Shown: positions 49,237 through 56,596, numbered from the stretch's first letter. The stretch is DNA of 64,000 nucleotides from Snodgrassella communis (GCF_914768045.1 NZ_CAJZCD010000005.1:1-64000); one strand, 5' to 3'. A program made the numbers and translations. Notes: a model not told the origin generated them from the sequence alone.

Positions 49237-50383
49237 AATCAGCTCCATTCCACAGACGCACAGTTTCCATAAACAACTCATTAGCGCTTGAGCTAGTGCC
49301 TACCTCTTCCCATCTCGGCGCGTTCCATTCCCCAGTTGTTCCAAGAACAGAAACAAACACCCTGCGCCCGCCAACATCTACCCCATACACCCGCAGATTC
49401 GGTTTTACCTCCACATAGCGCGCATTAGTACAATCCCATTCATTCCGGCGTTTATTGACACCCATCCTGCCAGCACCGTACTCCAGCCACTTTAAAACCC
49501 ATCTGCGCCATGTAGCCTCCCAATTGCGCTTCTTCGAATCCTTAGCATCACCAGATAGCCAGTAATTCACAAACTTCTCAATCTCAATATTCAGCGCAGT
49601 CCCAACAAGCCCCTTAGCTGCCGCATAGTCCAGATATTTATCCGGCATTACCCAGTTTTCACACCAGCCACATTTCTTATGCAGCCCTATTGGCGCATAC
49701 ACCACACCACCATCATCAGCATAATCATCATTCGATTCTGATTGTTCACCATCCGGGACTAACTCAAAATCCTCAGAATCGCGGTGGCACTCTATCTCTG
49801 AATAATTCTCTGAATAATTCTTTGTATAAATCTCTTCCTTATACGAACTGTCACATGTCGCCACTCCCGAGTGTTGACATGTCGTCACTCCCGAATTGTC
49901 ACATGTCACCACTCCCGAACTGCGACATGTCGTCATTCGGGAAATGTCATATTTCCCACCTCGGCAAAAGCGACCAAACACACCAGTAAATACACGATAT
50001 TTAGGCTTGTCAGCTTTATCAGCATCAAAACACTCAGCCGCCTTTCTAATCGCAGCCTCATCAACCAGATAATAAGTTCTATGCTCAAGCTTCTTAATCT
50101 TGCGCTGGATATAGCCAAGGCTTTCCAGCAGCTTAATAGACTTACGTACCGCATATTCACTTAAATCCAGCTCACCAGCCAGTTCCTTAACAGACTTATA
50201 AAAAACCCTTGTTGCACCAGTACAACGTTTCCACCAATAGTGCAATTGATTTAAAACCAGCCCAGCCTTAATGTCGCCATTACATATACGCTTCAGACGC
50301 GGATTGTAGGCACATGTAACATCCCCGATAATATCGCCTATTTTTAAAGAGTTATCATTGACAAAATTTTCTACAGTAGTCAT
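49226..50383 (-). CDS. Replication initiator (O-like) carrying iterons in its gene
   Basis: 385 residues. The N-terminal half is a winged helix (VLNQLHYWWKRCTGATRVFY, KSVKELAGELDLSEYAVRKS, IKLLESLGYIQRKI). Next comes an 8-residue repeat block (TTCRSSGV, VTCDNSGV, TTCQHSGV, ATCDSSYK), which is the reading of four 24-bp iterons. The C-terminus (WEATWRRWVLKWLEYGAGRM) resembles phage replication proteins that recruit the helicase. So, like lambda O, the gene encodes the initiator and contains its own origin. It lies just upstream of the primase-helicase. Confidence 0.8.
   Translation of the reverse strand: MTTVENFVNDNSLKIGDIIGDVTCAYNPRLKRICNGDIKAGLVLNQLHYWWKRCTGATRVFYKSVKELAGELDLSEYAVRKSIKLLESLGYIQRKIKKLEHRTYYLVDEAAIRKAAECFDADKADKPKYRVFTGVFGRFCRGGKYDISRMTTCRSSGVVTCDNSGVTTCQHSGVATCDSSYKEEIYTKNYSENYSEIECHRDSEDFELVPDGEQSESNDDYADDGGVVYAPIGLHKKCGWCENWVMPDKYLDYAAAKGLVGTALNIEIEKFVNYWLSGDAKDSKKRNWEATWRRWVLKWLEYGAGRMGVNKRRNEWDCTNARYVEVKPNLRVYGVDVGGRRVFVSVLGTTGEWNAPRWEEVGTSSSANELFMETVRLWNGADYGR
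49795..49945. promoter_or_regulatory. Phage replication origin: four 24-bp iterons plus AT-rich unwinding element
   Basis: ACATGTC begins at 49853, 49877, 49901 and 49925, each followed by G/A-YCAC/T-TC. The core CGACATGTCG is itself a palindrome. On the left lies an AT-rich direct repeat (CTGAATAATTCT twice, 49799-49822). Iterons beside an AT-rich tract inside the initiator gene match the lambda ori plan. Confidence 0.75.
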
Positions 50384-50439
50384 AATTACACCCGTATTTA
50401 TATTAATGAATTGAATGGCTGCCCAACGGTCATTTCCTT

Positions 50440-50467
50440 AAAGCCCACTCTCGTGGGCTTTTTTTTA
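50440..50467 (+). terminator. Hairpin with T run between two early genes
   Basis: AAAGCCCAC, a CTCT-type loop and GTGGGCTTT followed by T on the plus strand. It would stop rightward read-through. On the minus strand it lies between 50475 and 50383 and has no T run, so early transcription can pass. Confidence 0.55.
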
Positions 50468-50474
50468 TAACCAT

Positions 50475-50693
50475 TCATCGCAAACCCATCTCCACTTCTA
50501 ACGCCTCAACCACCTCAGTCGGGCGGTTTCGGTATATTTCACTTAGCACATCCAACAACCGATGCGCCTCCTCTTTCCTGCCGGCGCGAATCAGCTCCTT
50601 GAGCTGGCACCATTCATCATTGAATTTCAAATCAACCTCAGATTGACCATCTTGCAGATAGATTTGAGATGCTTTAATTGTCATCGTGGGCAT
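50475..50693 (-). CDS. Small early protein, unknown
   Basis: 72 residues from the ATG at 50693 (MPTMTIKASQIYLQDGQSEV); an ATG at 50684 is also possible. Highly charged and helical (CQLKELIRAGRKEEAHRLLD). It lies between the Cro-side genes and the replication initiator, where lambdoid phages have small regulatory or host-takeover genes. No family recognised. Confidence 0.5.
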   Translation of the reverse strand: MPTMTIKASQIYLQDGQSEVDLKFNDEWCQLKELIRAGRKEEAHRLLDVLSEIYRNRPTEVVEALEVEMGLR

Positions 50694-50706
50694 CCTCCGG
50701 TTCTCG

Positions 50707-51003
50707 CTACCGTCTTGCACTCAATGCAGTGAAAAAGGGCTTAAGACGAAAAAAGGGGGAAAAAACGACCTTTCCCGACTCATAGGCTTGCCGTGCGATA
50801 AATGCAGGCACGTCCTCACTAGAAACGATCTCAATAAAATTAGAAGCCAACTCAAAGAACTCACTATCGCTGAAGCCAAGGCTGCAATTAAGAAAATGCG
50901 GTTTTAATTTTTCTACTTGATATCGAATAGCAGCGAGGCTAAATACAACCTCTGCTGCTTCTGTATTTTGATTATTCAAAATCTGGTTTGCTTGGGTTGT
51001 CAT
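50707..51003 (-). CDS. Small early protein, unknown
   Basis: 98 residues (MTTQANQILNNQNTEAAEVV), with IRYQVEKLKPHFLNCSLGFS in the middle and a basic C-terminus. It overlaps the end of the Cro-like gene by 32 bp and occupies the place of cII in lambdoid maps, but no helix-turn-helix is visible. Function unknown. Confidence 0.5.
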   Translation of the reverse strand: MTTQANQILNNQNTEAAEVVFSLAAIRYQVEKLKPHFLNCSLGFSDSEFFELASNFIEIVSSEDVPAFIARQAYESGKVVFSPFFRLKPFFTALSARR

Positions 51004-51202
51004 TCTTATTCTCTCTATCAGGAAACACGATTGAAATCGCAGAAATATTTGTTAATTTTTCAATTTCTAGAGCTTTCTTGGGTGGGACATTATTAATTCC
51101 TCTTAACCAACTACTAACCGCGCCCTTTGAAATTTTCAACTTTCTTGCTAGCTTCGCTTGGCTGCCGACTTTTTTAATTGCTTTCTGTATGTAAATATTC
51201 AT
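50972..51202 (-). CDS. Cro-like repressor (YdaS/HTH type)
   Basis: 76 residues from the ATG at 51202 (MNIYIQKAIKKVGSQAKLAR). The helix-turn-helix is QAKLARKLKISKGAVSSWLRG, followed by PPKKALEIEKLTNISAISIV, as in Cro/YdaS proteins that read the host's CI operators. It diverges from the CI-like gene across the three operators at 51233-51297. It should turn down early and repressor transcription when the lytic path is taken. Confidence 0.8.
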   Translation of the reverse strand: MNIYIQKAIKKVGSQAKLARKLKISKGAVSSWLRGINNVPPKKALEIEKLTNISAISIVFPDRENKNDNPSKPDFE

Positions 51203-51232
51203 CGCCACCTCATTAAGATTATTAGCAGCAAA

Positions 51233-51297
51233 GTCTATTTTAAATTGATTTAAAAGTCAATCTAAAATATACGACAAACTGTCTATTTTAGATGTAC
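51233..51297. promoter_or_regulatory. Three 17-bp operators between Cro-like and CI-like genes
   Basis: GTCTATTTTAAATTGAT (51233-51249), GTCAATCTAAAATATAC (51256-51272, the same site inverted) and GTCTATTTTAGATGTAC (51281-51297). Each is an imperfect palindrome of GTCTATTTTAGATTGAC. Centres are 23 and 25 bp apart, the spacing of lambda OR1-3. The two divergent promoters must overlap them. Confidence 0.75.
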
Positions 51298-51328
51298 TCT
51301 TTACGTATATTAAAAATAGGATTTTTTT

Positions 51329-51997
51329 ATGAAATATAATGTTGGTGCATGGGTAAAAGATGCTCGTCTAAACGCAGGACTTAGCCAAGAAAAATTAGCA
51401 TTTTCATTAGAAGTTGGAGGGAAAGCGACAGTCTCTGCTTGGGAGAAGAATAAAAATTCACCTCCGTTTGAGATTATGGTTAAAATTTCTGATATCTGTT
51501 CTTATCCATTACCTTACATTGAACCAAAAACATCCTCAGCCTCACCAATATTGGAAATAAAGCCTAGAAATGGATTTATTCAGTTCAAGCTTCTCGATGT
51601 TAAGGCTGCTGCTGGAGCAGGGGCGATAAATAGCGATTTCCCTGAGCCAATTCAACTAATCGAAGTGTCGGAAGCTTGGGCAAGAAAATATATTGGTGGG
51701 AATTACAGTTCAATATCTATAATTACTGCGTACGGGGATTCAATGGAGCCCACATTTGAAAGTGGCGATTTGTTGTTTATTGATGGGACTGTGAATTTCT
51801 ATTCTACTGAGGGTATTTATGTTTTTGCATCACCTATCGGGTTGAGTGTAAAAAGATTACAGCACTCAATTGACGGGTCTTTACGTGTTATTAGCGACAA
51901 TAAAAATTACCCAGTTGATATTTTATCAGGGGACGAGATTGATTCAATTAAGATATGCGGAAAAGTTATTGCAGTTCTTCGTCTTGATAGAATCTAA
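51329..51997 (+). CDS. CI-like S24 phage repressor
   Basis: 222 residues. N-terminal XRE helix-turn-helix (GAWVKDARLNAGLSQEKLAF, GKATVSAWEKNKNSPP). The C-terminal S24/LexA-type domain has a candidate cleavage region (VKAAAGAGAINSD), the catalytic Ser in ITAYGDSMEPTF and the catalytic Lys in PIGLSVKRLQHS. It should keep the prophage silent by binding the operators upstream, and self-cleave after RecA activation. It converges on the second S24 repressor at 52132-52806 with a shared terminator. Confidence 0.9.
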   Translation: MKYNVGAWVKDARLNAGLSQEKLAFSLEVGGKATVSAWEKNKNSPPFEIMVKISDICSYPLPYIEPKTSSASPILEIKPRNGFIQFKLLDVKAAAGAGAINSDFPEPIQLIEVSEAWARKYIGGNYSSISIITAYGDSMEPTFESGDLLFIDGTVNFYSTEGIYVFASPIGLSVKRLQHSIDGSLRVISDNKNYPVDILSGDEIDSIKICGKVIAVLRLDRI

Positions 51998-52086
51998 TAA
52001 TTACCTAAACTTCAACTTTTTAATTATGGTATCTTCATTAACAAGAAAATCCAAGAAATTGTTGTGCGAATCCCAAAAGAAACAAA

Positions 52087-52108
52087 AAGACAGCTTTTGA
52101 GCTGTCTT
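52087..52108. terminator. Bidirectional terminator between two repressor genes
   Basis: AAGACAGC, a 6-nt loop and GCTGTCTT in the gap between two convergent S24 genes. Confidence 0.65.
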
Positions 52109-52131
52109 AGAATAAAAGTGAGACAAAAGAG

Positions 52132-52806
52132 CTAGCCACAACGCCAGACTTTTCTCCCTAAAATCTCAAGTGTATTTGCTTGACTGTATGAAACCTTAAT
52201 AGTCTCATAGTCACTATTTGAACTTATCAAGTCAATACCATCACCGGTCTGCCTAAGTCTTTTAATAAAAAAATTATTTTTATAAACAATAGCATATATT
52301 TCATCATCCACCAATTCGATATCATTAATATTTATCATTACAATATCGTTATTCTCTAAATGTGGAACCATGCTATTACCTTTAAAGCGCACAGCTCGCA
52401 AATCACTGGGTATTAAATTTTCAGATTTAAACCACACATTTCTAATTAACAAAGGTACCTCAGCCTCTTTTATAACCCATCTAGCATTCCCTTTACCTGC
52501 TGATAAATCGAAATCACACATCATGATCTGCTTGTGTGTACGAGTGGAATCAAAATTTTCTGTAAATCCTATACTATCCTCTGACGGTATAAATTCTTCC
52601 CCACACAGTAACCACGACACTGTTACACCTAAGACTTTAGCAACATCTTCCATGCGTGTCCTTTTTGGTGCAGTAGCTTCTGTTTCATCGTCATTTTCCC
52701 ATAATTGGATAGCTGTAGGCGATAGACTTAACTTTGCTGCAAATTGCGCTTGAGTTAAACCTTTGGCAATTCTAGCTTTTTTAATACGAATGTGAATATT
52801 ACTCAT
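52132..52806 (-). CDS. Second S24 repressor-like protein
   Basis: 224 residues. XRE helix-turn-helix (KKARIAKGLTQAQFAAKLSL, SPTAIQLWENDDET) and S24 domain with the catalytic Ser in VRFKGNSMVPHLENNDIV and the Lys in KNNFFIKRLRQT. Residues around MCDFDLSAGKGNARWVIKEA hold a possible cleavage region. It is unlike the first repressor in sequence. It has its own upstream region that faces right towards the C4-like RNA and a TAAGTCAAT palindrome. It may control superinfection or the cargo to the right. Confidence 0.8.
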   Translation of the reverse strand: MSNIHIRIKKARIAKGLTQAQFAAKLSLSPTAIQLWENDDETEATAPKRTRMEDVAKVLGVTVSWLLCGEEFIPSEDSIGFTENFDSTRTHKQIMMCDFDLSAGKGNARWVIKEAEVPLLIRNVWFKSENLIPSDLRAVRFKGNSMVPHLENNDIVMININDIELVDDEIYAIVYKNNFFIKRLRQTGDGIDLISSNSDYETIKVSYSQANTLEILGRKVWRCG

Positions 52807-53004
52807 TGTTCTAACTATTCTCTTTTTAATTACGAATTATTAAACAAAATCTTAACCCTTACAATTAATACAATCTTAAATTTTACACAAAGAGAACTTG
52901 TTATAAAAAGTTATACTAGTTATATGCATAAAGAAAAACTATTCATTAACACGCTTAAAGAATATATAAATACAAATCAATAACATATATTATTTTTCGT
53001 TTTT

Positions 53005-53027
53005 TAAGTCAATTATTTATTGACTTA
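53005..53027 (+). promoter_or_regulatory. Palindromic operator overlapping a TTGACT -35 element
   Basis: TAAGTCAAT, a 5-nt spacer and ATTGACTTA. The right arm contains TTGACT, a candidate -35 for rightward transcription into the structured RNA region. It is a candidate target of the 52132-52806 repressor. Confidence 0.4.
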
Positions 53028-53074
53028 TATGGTAAATTATAGATAGACTAAGTCCATCAAAGTTAAACAACTTC

Positions 53075-53225
53075 ACCGCACCGGCTCAGGGCAGCGGAAT
53101 ATAAAAGCCCGAGGCAAGTTAAGGAGCTTGCTGGCAAGCCGTTAAGCCCTCGCGGGCGGCCGGAACAAAACCAGTAAGCTCGCCGAAAAAGTAGGCTTTA
53201 ATGTAGGGCTTACAGACAGACAAGT
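53075..53225 (+). ncRNA. C4-like structured antisense RNA candidate
   Basis: A GC-rich island in AT-rich DNA with no ORF. It contains CACCGCACCGGCTCAGGGCA, GCCCGAGGCAAG, CTTGCTGGCAAGCCG, CGCGGGCGGCCGGAACAAAA and CCAGTAAGCTCGCC. TAAGCCCT (53144) can pair with AGGGCTTA (53204), closing an inner stem-loop. Shape and several segments recall the C4 antisense RNA of P1/P7-type phages, which silences an antirepressor operon. No antirepressor follows here, so the target is unknown. Family assignment is from memory of its look and needs a covariance search. Confidence 0.5.
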
Positions 53226-53329
53226 CTAAAAATCCAAAGAACTTTATGAAAGGAGAACGACTTCAAACACCAACTTTGACATATATTTGAATGTACAAAT
53301 ACTTAGATATATTAATAGGCTAAAGAAAA

Positions 53330-53352
53330 AGCCGATTCTAACGAGTCGGCTT
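53330..53352 (-). terminator. Terminator after the SLATT-like gene (copy 1 of 23-bp repeat)
   Basis: AGCCGA, a 10-nt loop and TCGGCT with a T run on the minus strand, 12 bp past the stop. The whole 23-bp unit recurs without change at 54183-54205. Confidence 0.7.
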
Positions 53353-53363
53353 CATTGTTTGGC

Positions 53364-53909
53364 TTAGTTTTGACTGTCATTATTTGCTTCTGATATTACG
53401 TGTTCAAAATGATATTCAGGTAATTCTCCAGCAAATAAGGCTGCAAAATATTCAGATAATCTTAGTTTTCGTTCTTCCGAATATTTTCTGCCTGGGGTCA
53501 TTCCCAACATTGCTAAGGCAGACAAACGTGCCGGATGAGAAAGGAGACCAATTTCATCTGTTTCGCGTTTAGTTGAATCCGCCTGATGGTTTACAATCTC
53601 TTCATCACTCATGCTACCCATCTTTTTATACAATTTATAGTATAGGCAGTAGTTATCTTTTGCAGCCTGTGCTTTAGCACTAGGAGTATAAATGATTTGA
53701 ATTGCAGTTATAACTGCTAAAAATATGCCAGAAAAAGTGCCATTAACTAAACCTCCAATACTTCCAATTGCTGTCATACTTGATAGTAGAAGGAAAAATG
53801 AAATTAACTTATCTATTCTACCGAAAAATTTATACATTAATTTTTCAAAGCACAAAGAATAAGCTACTTCAAGTTCTAAGTCTGGTCGGTTCTGTACTGG
53901 GTTGGTCAT
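53364..53909 (-). CDS. SLATT-like two-span membrane protein
   Basis: 181 residues. Two hydrophobic spans in the first 75 residues (LISFFLLLSSMTAIGSIGGL; SGIFLAVITAIQIIYTP) are followed by a helical cytoplasmic part with AAKDNYCLYYKLYKKMGSMS and a basic, EERKLRLSEYFAALFAGELP end. Two spans near the N-terminus plus a conserved YxxLYKKM-type helix suit the SLATT effector class, which is thought to form pores in nucleotide-triggered defence. It lies 10 bp after a 46-residue gene, and the pair is boxed between identical hairpins. No sensor enzyme is next to it, so it may be an exclusion protein. Confidence 0.55.
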   Translation of the reverse strand: MTNPVQNRPDLELEVAYSLCFEKLMYKFFGRIDKLISFFLLLSSMTAIGSIGGLVNGTFSGIFLAVITAIQIIYTPSAKAQAAKDNYCLYYKLYKKMGSMSDEEIVNHQADSTKRETDEIGLLSHPARLSALAMLGMTPGRKYSEERKLRLSEYFAALFAGELPEYHFEHVISEANNDSQN

Positions 53910-53919
53910 TTATGTTCCT

Positions 53920-54060
53920 TTACTTTTTGTTTGTACCTCCATTTTGGGAGGTACCTGTTGGCACTGGTGCTGGAGATTTTGGCACATGTCCTTTAACAGA
54001 TGATGGAGCTGGAGATTTAAGGGCATGGTCATAAGCCATTTTATTTTTATCATTACTCAT
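53920..54060 (-). CDS. 46-residue Pro/Ser/Lys-rich partner of the SLATT-like gene
   Basis: Missed by the ORF track. ATG at 54060 with GAGG nine bases upstream: MSNDKNKMAYDHALKSPAPS, then VKGHVPKSPAPVPTGTSQNG and GTNKK. The KSPAP motif occurs twice. No hydrophobic stretch, so it is a soluble, probably disordered peptide. It ends 10 bp before the SLATT-like start, so the two are translated from one mRNA. A regulator or trigger of the membrane protein is a fair guess. Confidence 0.5.
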   Translation of the reverse strand: MSNDKNKMAYDHALKSPAPSSVKGHVPKSPAPVPTGTSQNGGTNKK

Positions 54061-54182
54061 GATAAATACCTCATTTTGCTAGGTTGTTTGTGGAAATTCA
54101 ATTCTAGCAGAAATCACATACTGAGTGACTAAAAGAGTGACAGCTCGGAAAGACGAGCAATACATCTAAGTTTAAAAATCGC

Positions 54183-54205
54183 AGCCGATTCTAACGAGTC
54201 GGCTT
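54183..54205 (+). terminator. Hairpin, copy 2 of the 23-bp repeat
   Basis: Identical to 53330-53352. It lies upstream of the SLATT pair on the minus strand and upstream of 54243 on the plus strand, where a T-rich stretch follows. Confidence 0.6.
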
Positions 54206-54242
54206 TAGTTTTTGAATTTAAATAAAATTAAAGGAGTTAACA

Positions 54243-54584
54243 ATGAACGATGAAAACAACACCAATCCGGAACCTGCTGGATTTTGGGATGAAATGGCGC
54301 AAATGGTTAGCGAATGGGATTTAAGCCAATTCCCCATGCAAACCAAACCACAACCAGAAAAACGGCTGGCTAATAATGAGCTGGCGGATGTCGCTTATGA
54401 AGCCTTTAGCCAGCTATATCATACAAAATATGATATTTGTTTAATAAAAGTAGCAAATGAGCTTGTTAAAGCCATTGTTTTAGGTGGCCATTACGGGCAG
54501 CAGACCGTAAGCCAGATATTAAGCCATCTGCCACCAGCAGCTAAAAAAATGGTTACTGAGTATGTTCAAAGCAATGCAAACTAG
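54243..54584 (+). CDS. Unknown prophage protein
   Basis: 113 residues with an AAGGAG ribosome site. MNDENNTNPEPAGFWDEMAQ, an acidic start, a helical middle (NNELADVAYEAFSQLYHTKY) and a short C-terminus (SHLPPAAKKMVTEYV). First of a rightward series of small genes between the immunity region and the integrase. No domain recognised; likely an early accessory gene. Confidence 0.5.
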   Translation: MNDENNTNPEPAGFWDEMAQMVSEWDLSQFPMQTKPQPEKRLANNELADVAYEAFSQLYHTKYDICLIKVANELVKAIVLGGHYGQQTVSQILSHLPPAAKKMVTEYVQSNAN

Positions 54585-54593
54585 GAGTTACCC

Positions 54594-54911
54594 ATGAAAC
54601 CTAAAATACATCTTCATGAATTAAAAAATCACCCTTATGGCAACCGTATCTGCTGGCAGCATAGACCAACGGGTGCGCTGGTCGTGAGATATGGCATATT
54701 ACTATACGAGGTAATCGTCCCTATCAAATCGTCCCTAATAAATACCGAGAAACATTACGGCGTGGGACATCTCAGAAATGCCCGAACCATTATCAGACGC
54801 CACTGGCTGGAATGTATATCAAAACGCAATACACCCCAGCAAAAAACAAAGTATTTAATAGCAACAATCTCAAATGGTCACTTTATTTATTGGATTGCAC
54901 AATCCAATTAA
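54594..54911 (+). CDS. Unknown prophage protein
   Basis: 105 residues, basic (MKPKIHLHELKNHPYGNRIC), with RNARTIIRRHWLECISKRNT in the middle. Starts 9 bp after the previous stop with a GGAG site, so it is probably co-translated. No family recognised. Confidence 0.5.
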   Translation: MKPKIHLHELKNHPYGNRICWQHRPTGALVVRYGILLYEVIVPIKSSLINTEKHYGVGHLRNARTIIRRHWLECISKRNTPQQKTKYLIATISNGHFIYWIAQSN

Positions 54912-54958
54912 TTCCATAAGCATTGAACTTAATCTATTGATAACAGGAGTACACAGCA

Positions 54959-55342
54959 ATGCAAGTAGAAAACAAATTTCGCGCCCGTTACCATAATGAA
55001 ATAGCCAGCTTAATGGATAACGCCGAGTTGCTTGCCATCATACAGGATCTTGATGAGAGTCCAGATGAAACACTAAAACGGATCAGCAGAAAAGATTTAG
55101 GATATCTGAGTGAATATTGTTTTCATGTGTTAGACACTACAACGTTTATTATGGAAACATTATCTAAATTAGCTGATGGCTATAGAAATAATAATATCAC
55201 TCGGGAGCTAAGCCAAGAGGACTTTTTGAGATTTACCAGCACCTTAGCAGCACTATCAGGCGGGATTAATAGCTGTGTTGGTTACATGCATCAGACCATA
55301 ACATACCTGCTGAATTATGAACCTAGCAGCACCTCGAGCTAA
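54959..55342 (+). CDS. Unknown prophage protein
   Basis: 127 residues, mostly helical (MQVENKFRARYHNEIASLMD, LGYLSEYCFHVLDTTTFIME). It has an AGGAG site and an acidic-to-neutral surface. It belongs to the same rightward run as its neighbours. No domain recognised. Confidence 0.5.
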   Translation: MQVENKFRARYHNEIASLMDNAELLAIIQDLDESPDETLKRISRKDLGYLSEYCFHVLDTTTFIMETLSKLADGYRNNNITRELSQEDFLRFTSTLAALSGGINSCVGYMHQTITYLLNYEPSSTSS

Positions 55343-55413
55343 GTTAAATTTGGCATGTTTTAAAAATCAGTGGGGGAATAAACTTCCCCCGTTTTTTGAA
55401 TATAAATATCATT

Positions 55414-55659
55414 ATGAAAAAAAATGCACTGCTAGCCACTTGGGTGGCTTTTTTTATTGCTGGTTGTGATTATGCAGAAGAGAGAAAAAGCAGAGTAGCG
55501 GAACGGGCTGGTAAAGATATTATGGAAACACAGGTTGTATTAGATGATGGACGCAAAATCACTTGCCTTGTTTACAGCGGCTGGTATAACGCCCCACCAA
55601 TACAACCGCCCTATCCCACTCCTAGCGAATTTACTAACAACAGGCAACTTAAATCATGA
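55414..55659 (+). CDS. Small lipoprotein
   Basis: 81 residues from the ATG at 55414 (MKKNALLATWVAFFIAGCDY); the track start 18 bp upstream is a TTG. The hydrophobic leader with a lipobox (FIAGC) shows export and lipid attachment. The mature part has ETQVVLDDGRKITCLVYSGW and a Pro-rich stretch. A lipoprotein in a prophage accessory run could block receptors or exclude other phages; no proof. It overlaps the DUF2493 gene by four bases. Confidence 0.6.
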   Translation: MKKNALLATWVAFFIAGCDYAEERKSRVAERAGKDIMETQVVLDDGRKITCLVYSGWYNAPPIQPPYPTPSEFTNNRQLKS

Positions 55660-56066
55660 ATGTTATCGTTTGCGGTGGTCGTATCGTTTCTGGTGATGGT
55701 TTTCGCCGTATCGTAGCCAGAACATTACTATCAATACACACTAGTACCCCTATTGATACCCTGATTGATTCTGGAGCCTCTCACGGTGCGGTTTACTTAG
55801 CACGGGAATGGGCAAAAGTGCACCATATCCAGACCAAAAGCTTTACAGCCTTGCCTAATCCACACGGGAACCATTGCGGGCACATGCGTAATAAAAAGAT
55901 GATTGATTACGCCCTGCACCACAATGCCCCTAAAGGTAGCCAGAATCATACCATGCTGGTAATTTTCAAAGACAAGCATGGCCGTGGTACTAAGGACATC
56001 ATTAAACAGGCTAAAGAGGCAAATATTCTTGTTTGGGTAGTTGATTTAGAAAATGAGGCCAGCTAA
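55656..56066 (+). CDS. DUF2493/YspA-type SLOG-family protein
   Basis: 136 residues: MNVIVCGGRIVSGDGFRRIV (nucleotide-loop GGR), PIDTLIDSGASHGAVYLARE and MRNKKMIDYALHHNAPKGSQ, VIFKDKHGRGTKDIIKQAKE. These are the signature parts of the DUF2493/cpYpsA SLOG Rossmann fold, thought to bind nucleotide-like ligands. Such genes are common phage accessory genes of unknown job. A terminator overlaps its stop codon. Confidence 0.8.
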   Translation: MNVIVCGGRIVSGDGFRRIVARTLLSIHTSTPIDTLIDSGASHGAVYLAREWAKVHHIQTKSFTALPNPHGNHCGHMRNKKMIDYALHHNAPKGSQNHTMLVIFKDKHGRGTKDIIKQAKEANILVWVVDLENEAS

Positions 56067-56082
56067 ATGCTGGCTTTTTTAT
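56058..56082 (+). terminator. Terminator at the DUF2493 stop codon
   Basis: GCCAGC, TAAAT loop and GCTGGC followed by six T. The TAA stop lies in the loop. Confidence 0.7.
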
Positions 56083-56106
56083 TACAGAATACCAAGGACG
56101 AATAAC

Positions 56107-56217
56107 ATGAAAGTTACAATTAAATGGATGAAAGAATTAAACGCCAGTGAAGATGATCTTGCCACTTTTGAAGAATGTATCCCTACAGGTGAAGCTGATC
56201 AAATTAGTACACAATAG
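56107..56217 (+). CDS. 36-residue acidic small protein, tentative
   Basis: ATG at 56107 with AAGGACG upstream; MKVTIKWMKELNASEDDLAT then an acidic end. Too short for the ORF track. It follows the DUF2493 terminator and may be a real small gene or chance; no family recognised. Confidence 0.3.
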   Translation: MKVTIKWMKELNASEDDLATFEECIPTGEADQISTQ

Positions 56218-56272
56218 CTACTTAACAAGCAAATCCCAGTCTGCATCAGGCATTGCTTAACAATACACACCT

Positions 56273-56300
56273 CAACTGAATTTCTACCCCATACAATATA
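56273..56300. repeat. Second copy of a 28-bp repeat (see 22616-22643)
   Basis: Identical for 28 bp to the copy next to attL, beginning CAACTGAATTTCTACC. It sits in the 300-bp gene-free gap before the exonuclease-like gene. Confidence 0.8.
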
Positions 56301-56531
56301 ACCTCAAAAATAGTTAGATGCAGTTGTGTGTGTGATGTATAAGCCTGAGCATTACAAAATTCTAGCATTATTTTATTATTTGATTCTGTTACGCAATCAA
56401 CCACTCTGTTTTGACTTGCTCGCAGGTATAGTTCAGTTATGATTAGAGAACTGTTCGGTTTTTCCGAACAGTTTAGTTTAAAGATTTCCTAGTGTTGTGA
56501 TAAGATTCGAAAATAACACAAAGGGAATATT

Positions 56532-56594
56532 ATGGCATTAAAAAACCTATATGAATTGTTAAAAATTAAACCGGCTTTAATGGGGGAGTACTAA
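56532..56594 (+). CDS. 20-residue leader peptide resembling the next protein's start
   Basis: ATG at 56532 after AAGGGA: MALKNLYELLKIKPALMGEY. It ends 2 bp before the next ATG and its GGGGGAG provides that gene's ribosome site. NLYELLKIKP mirrors NLYKLLGLPY of the next protein, so it is either a coupled leader or the remains of an earlier J-domain start. Confidence 0.4.
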   Translation: MALKNLYELLKIKPALMGEY

Positions 56595-56596
56595 AA

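Noticed and set aside
52792-52983. 63-aa plus-strand ORF right of the second repressor
   Set aside because: It has no ribosome site and lies in the repressor's upstream region; a 19-residue in-frame piece at 52924 is too short to support.
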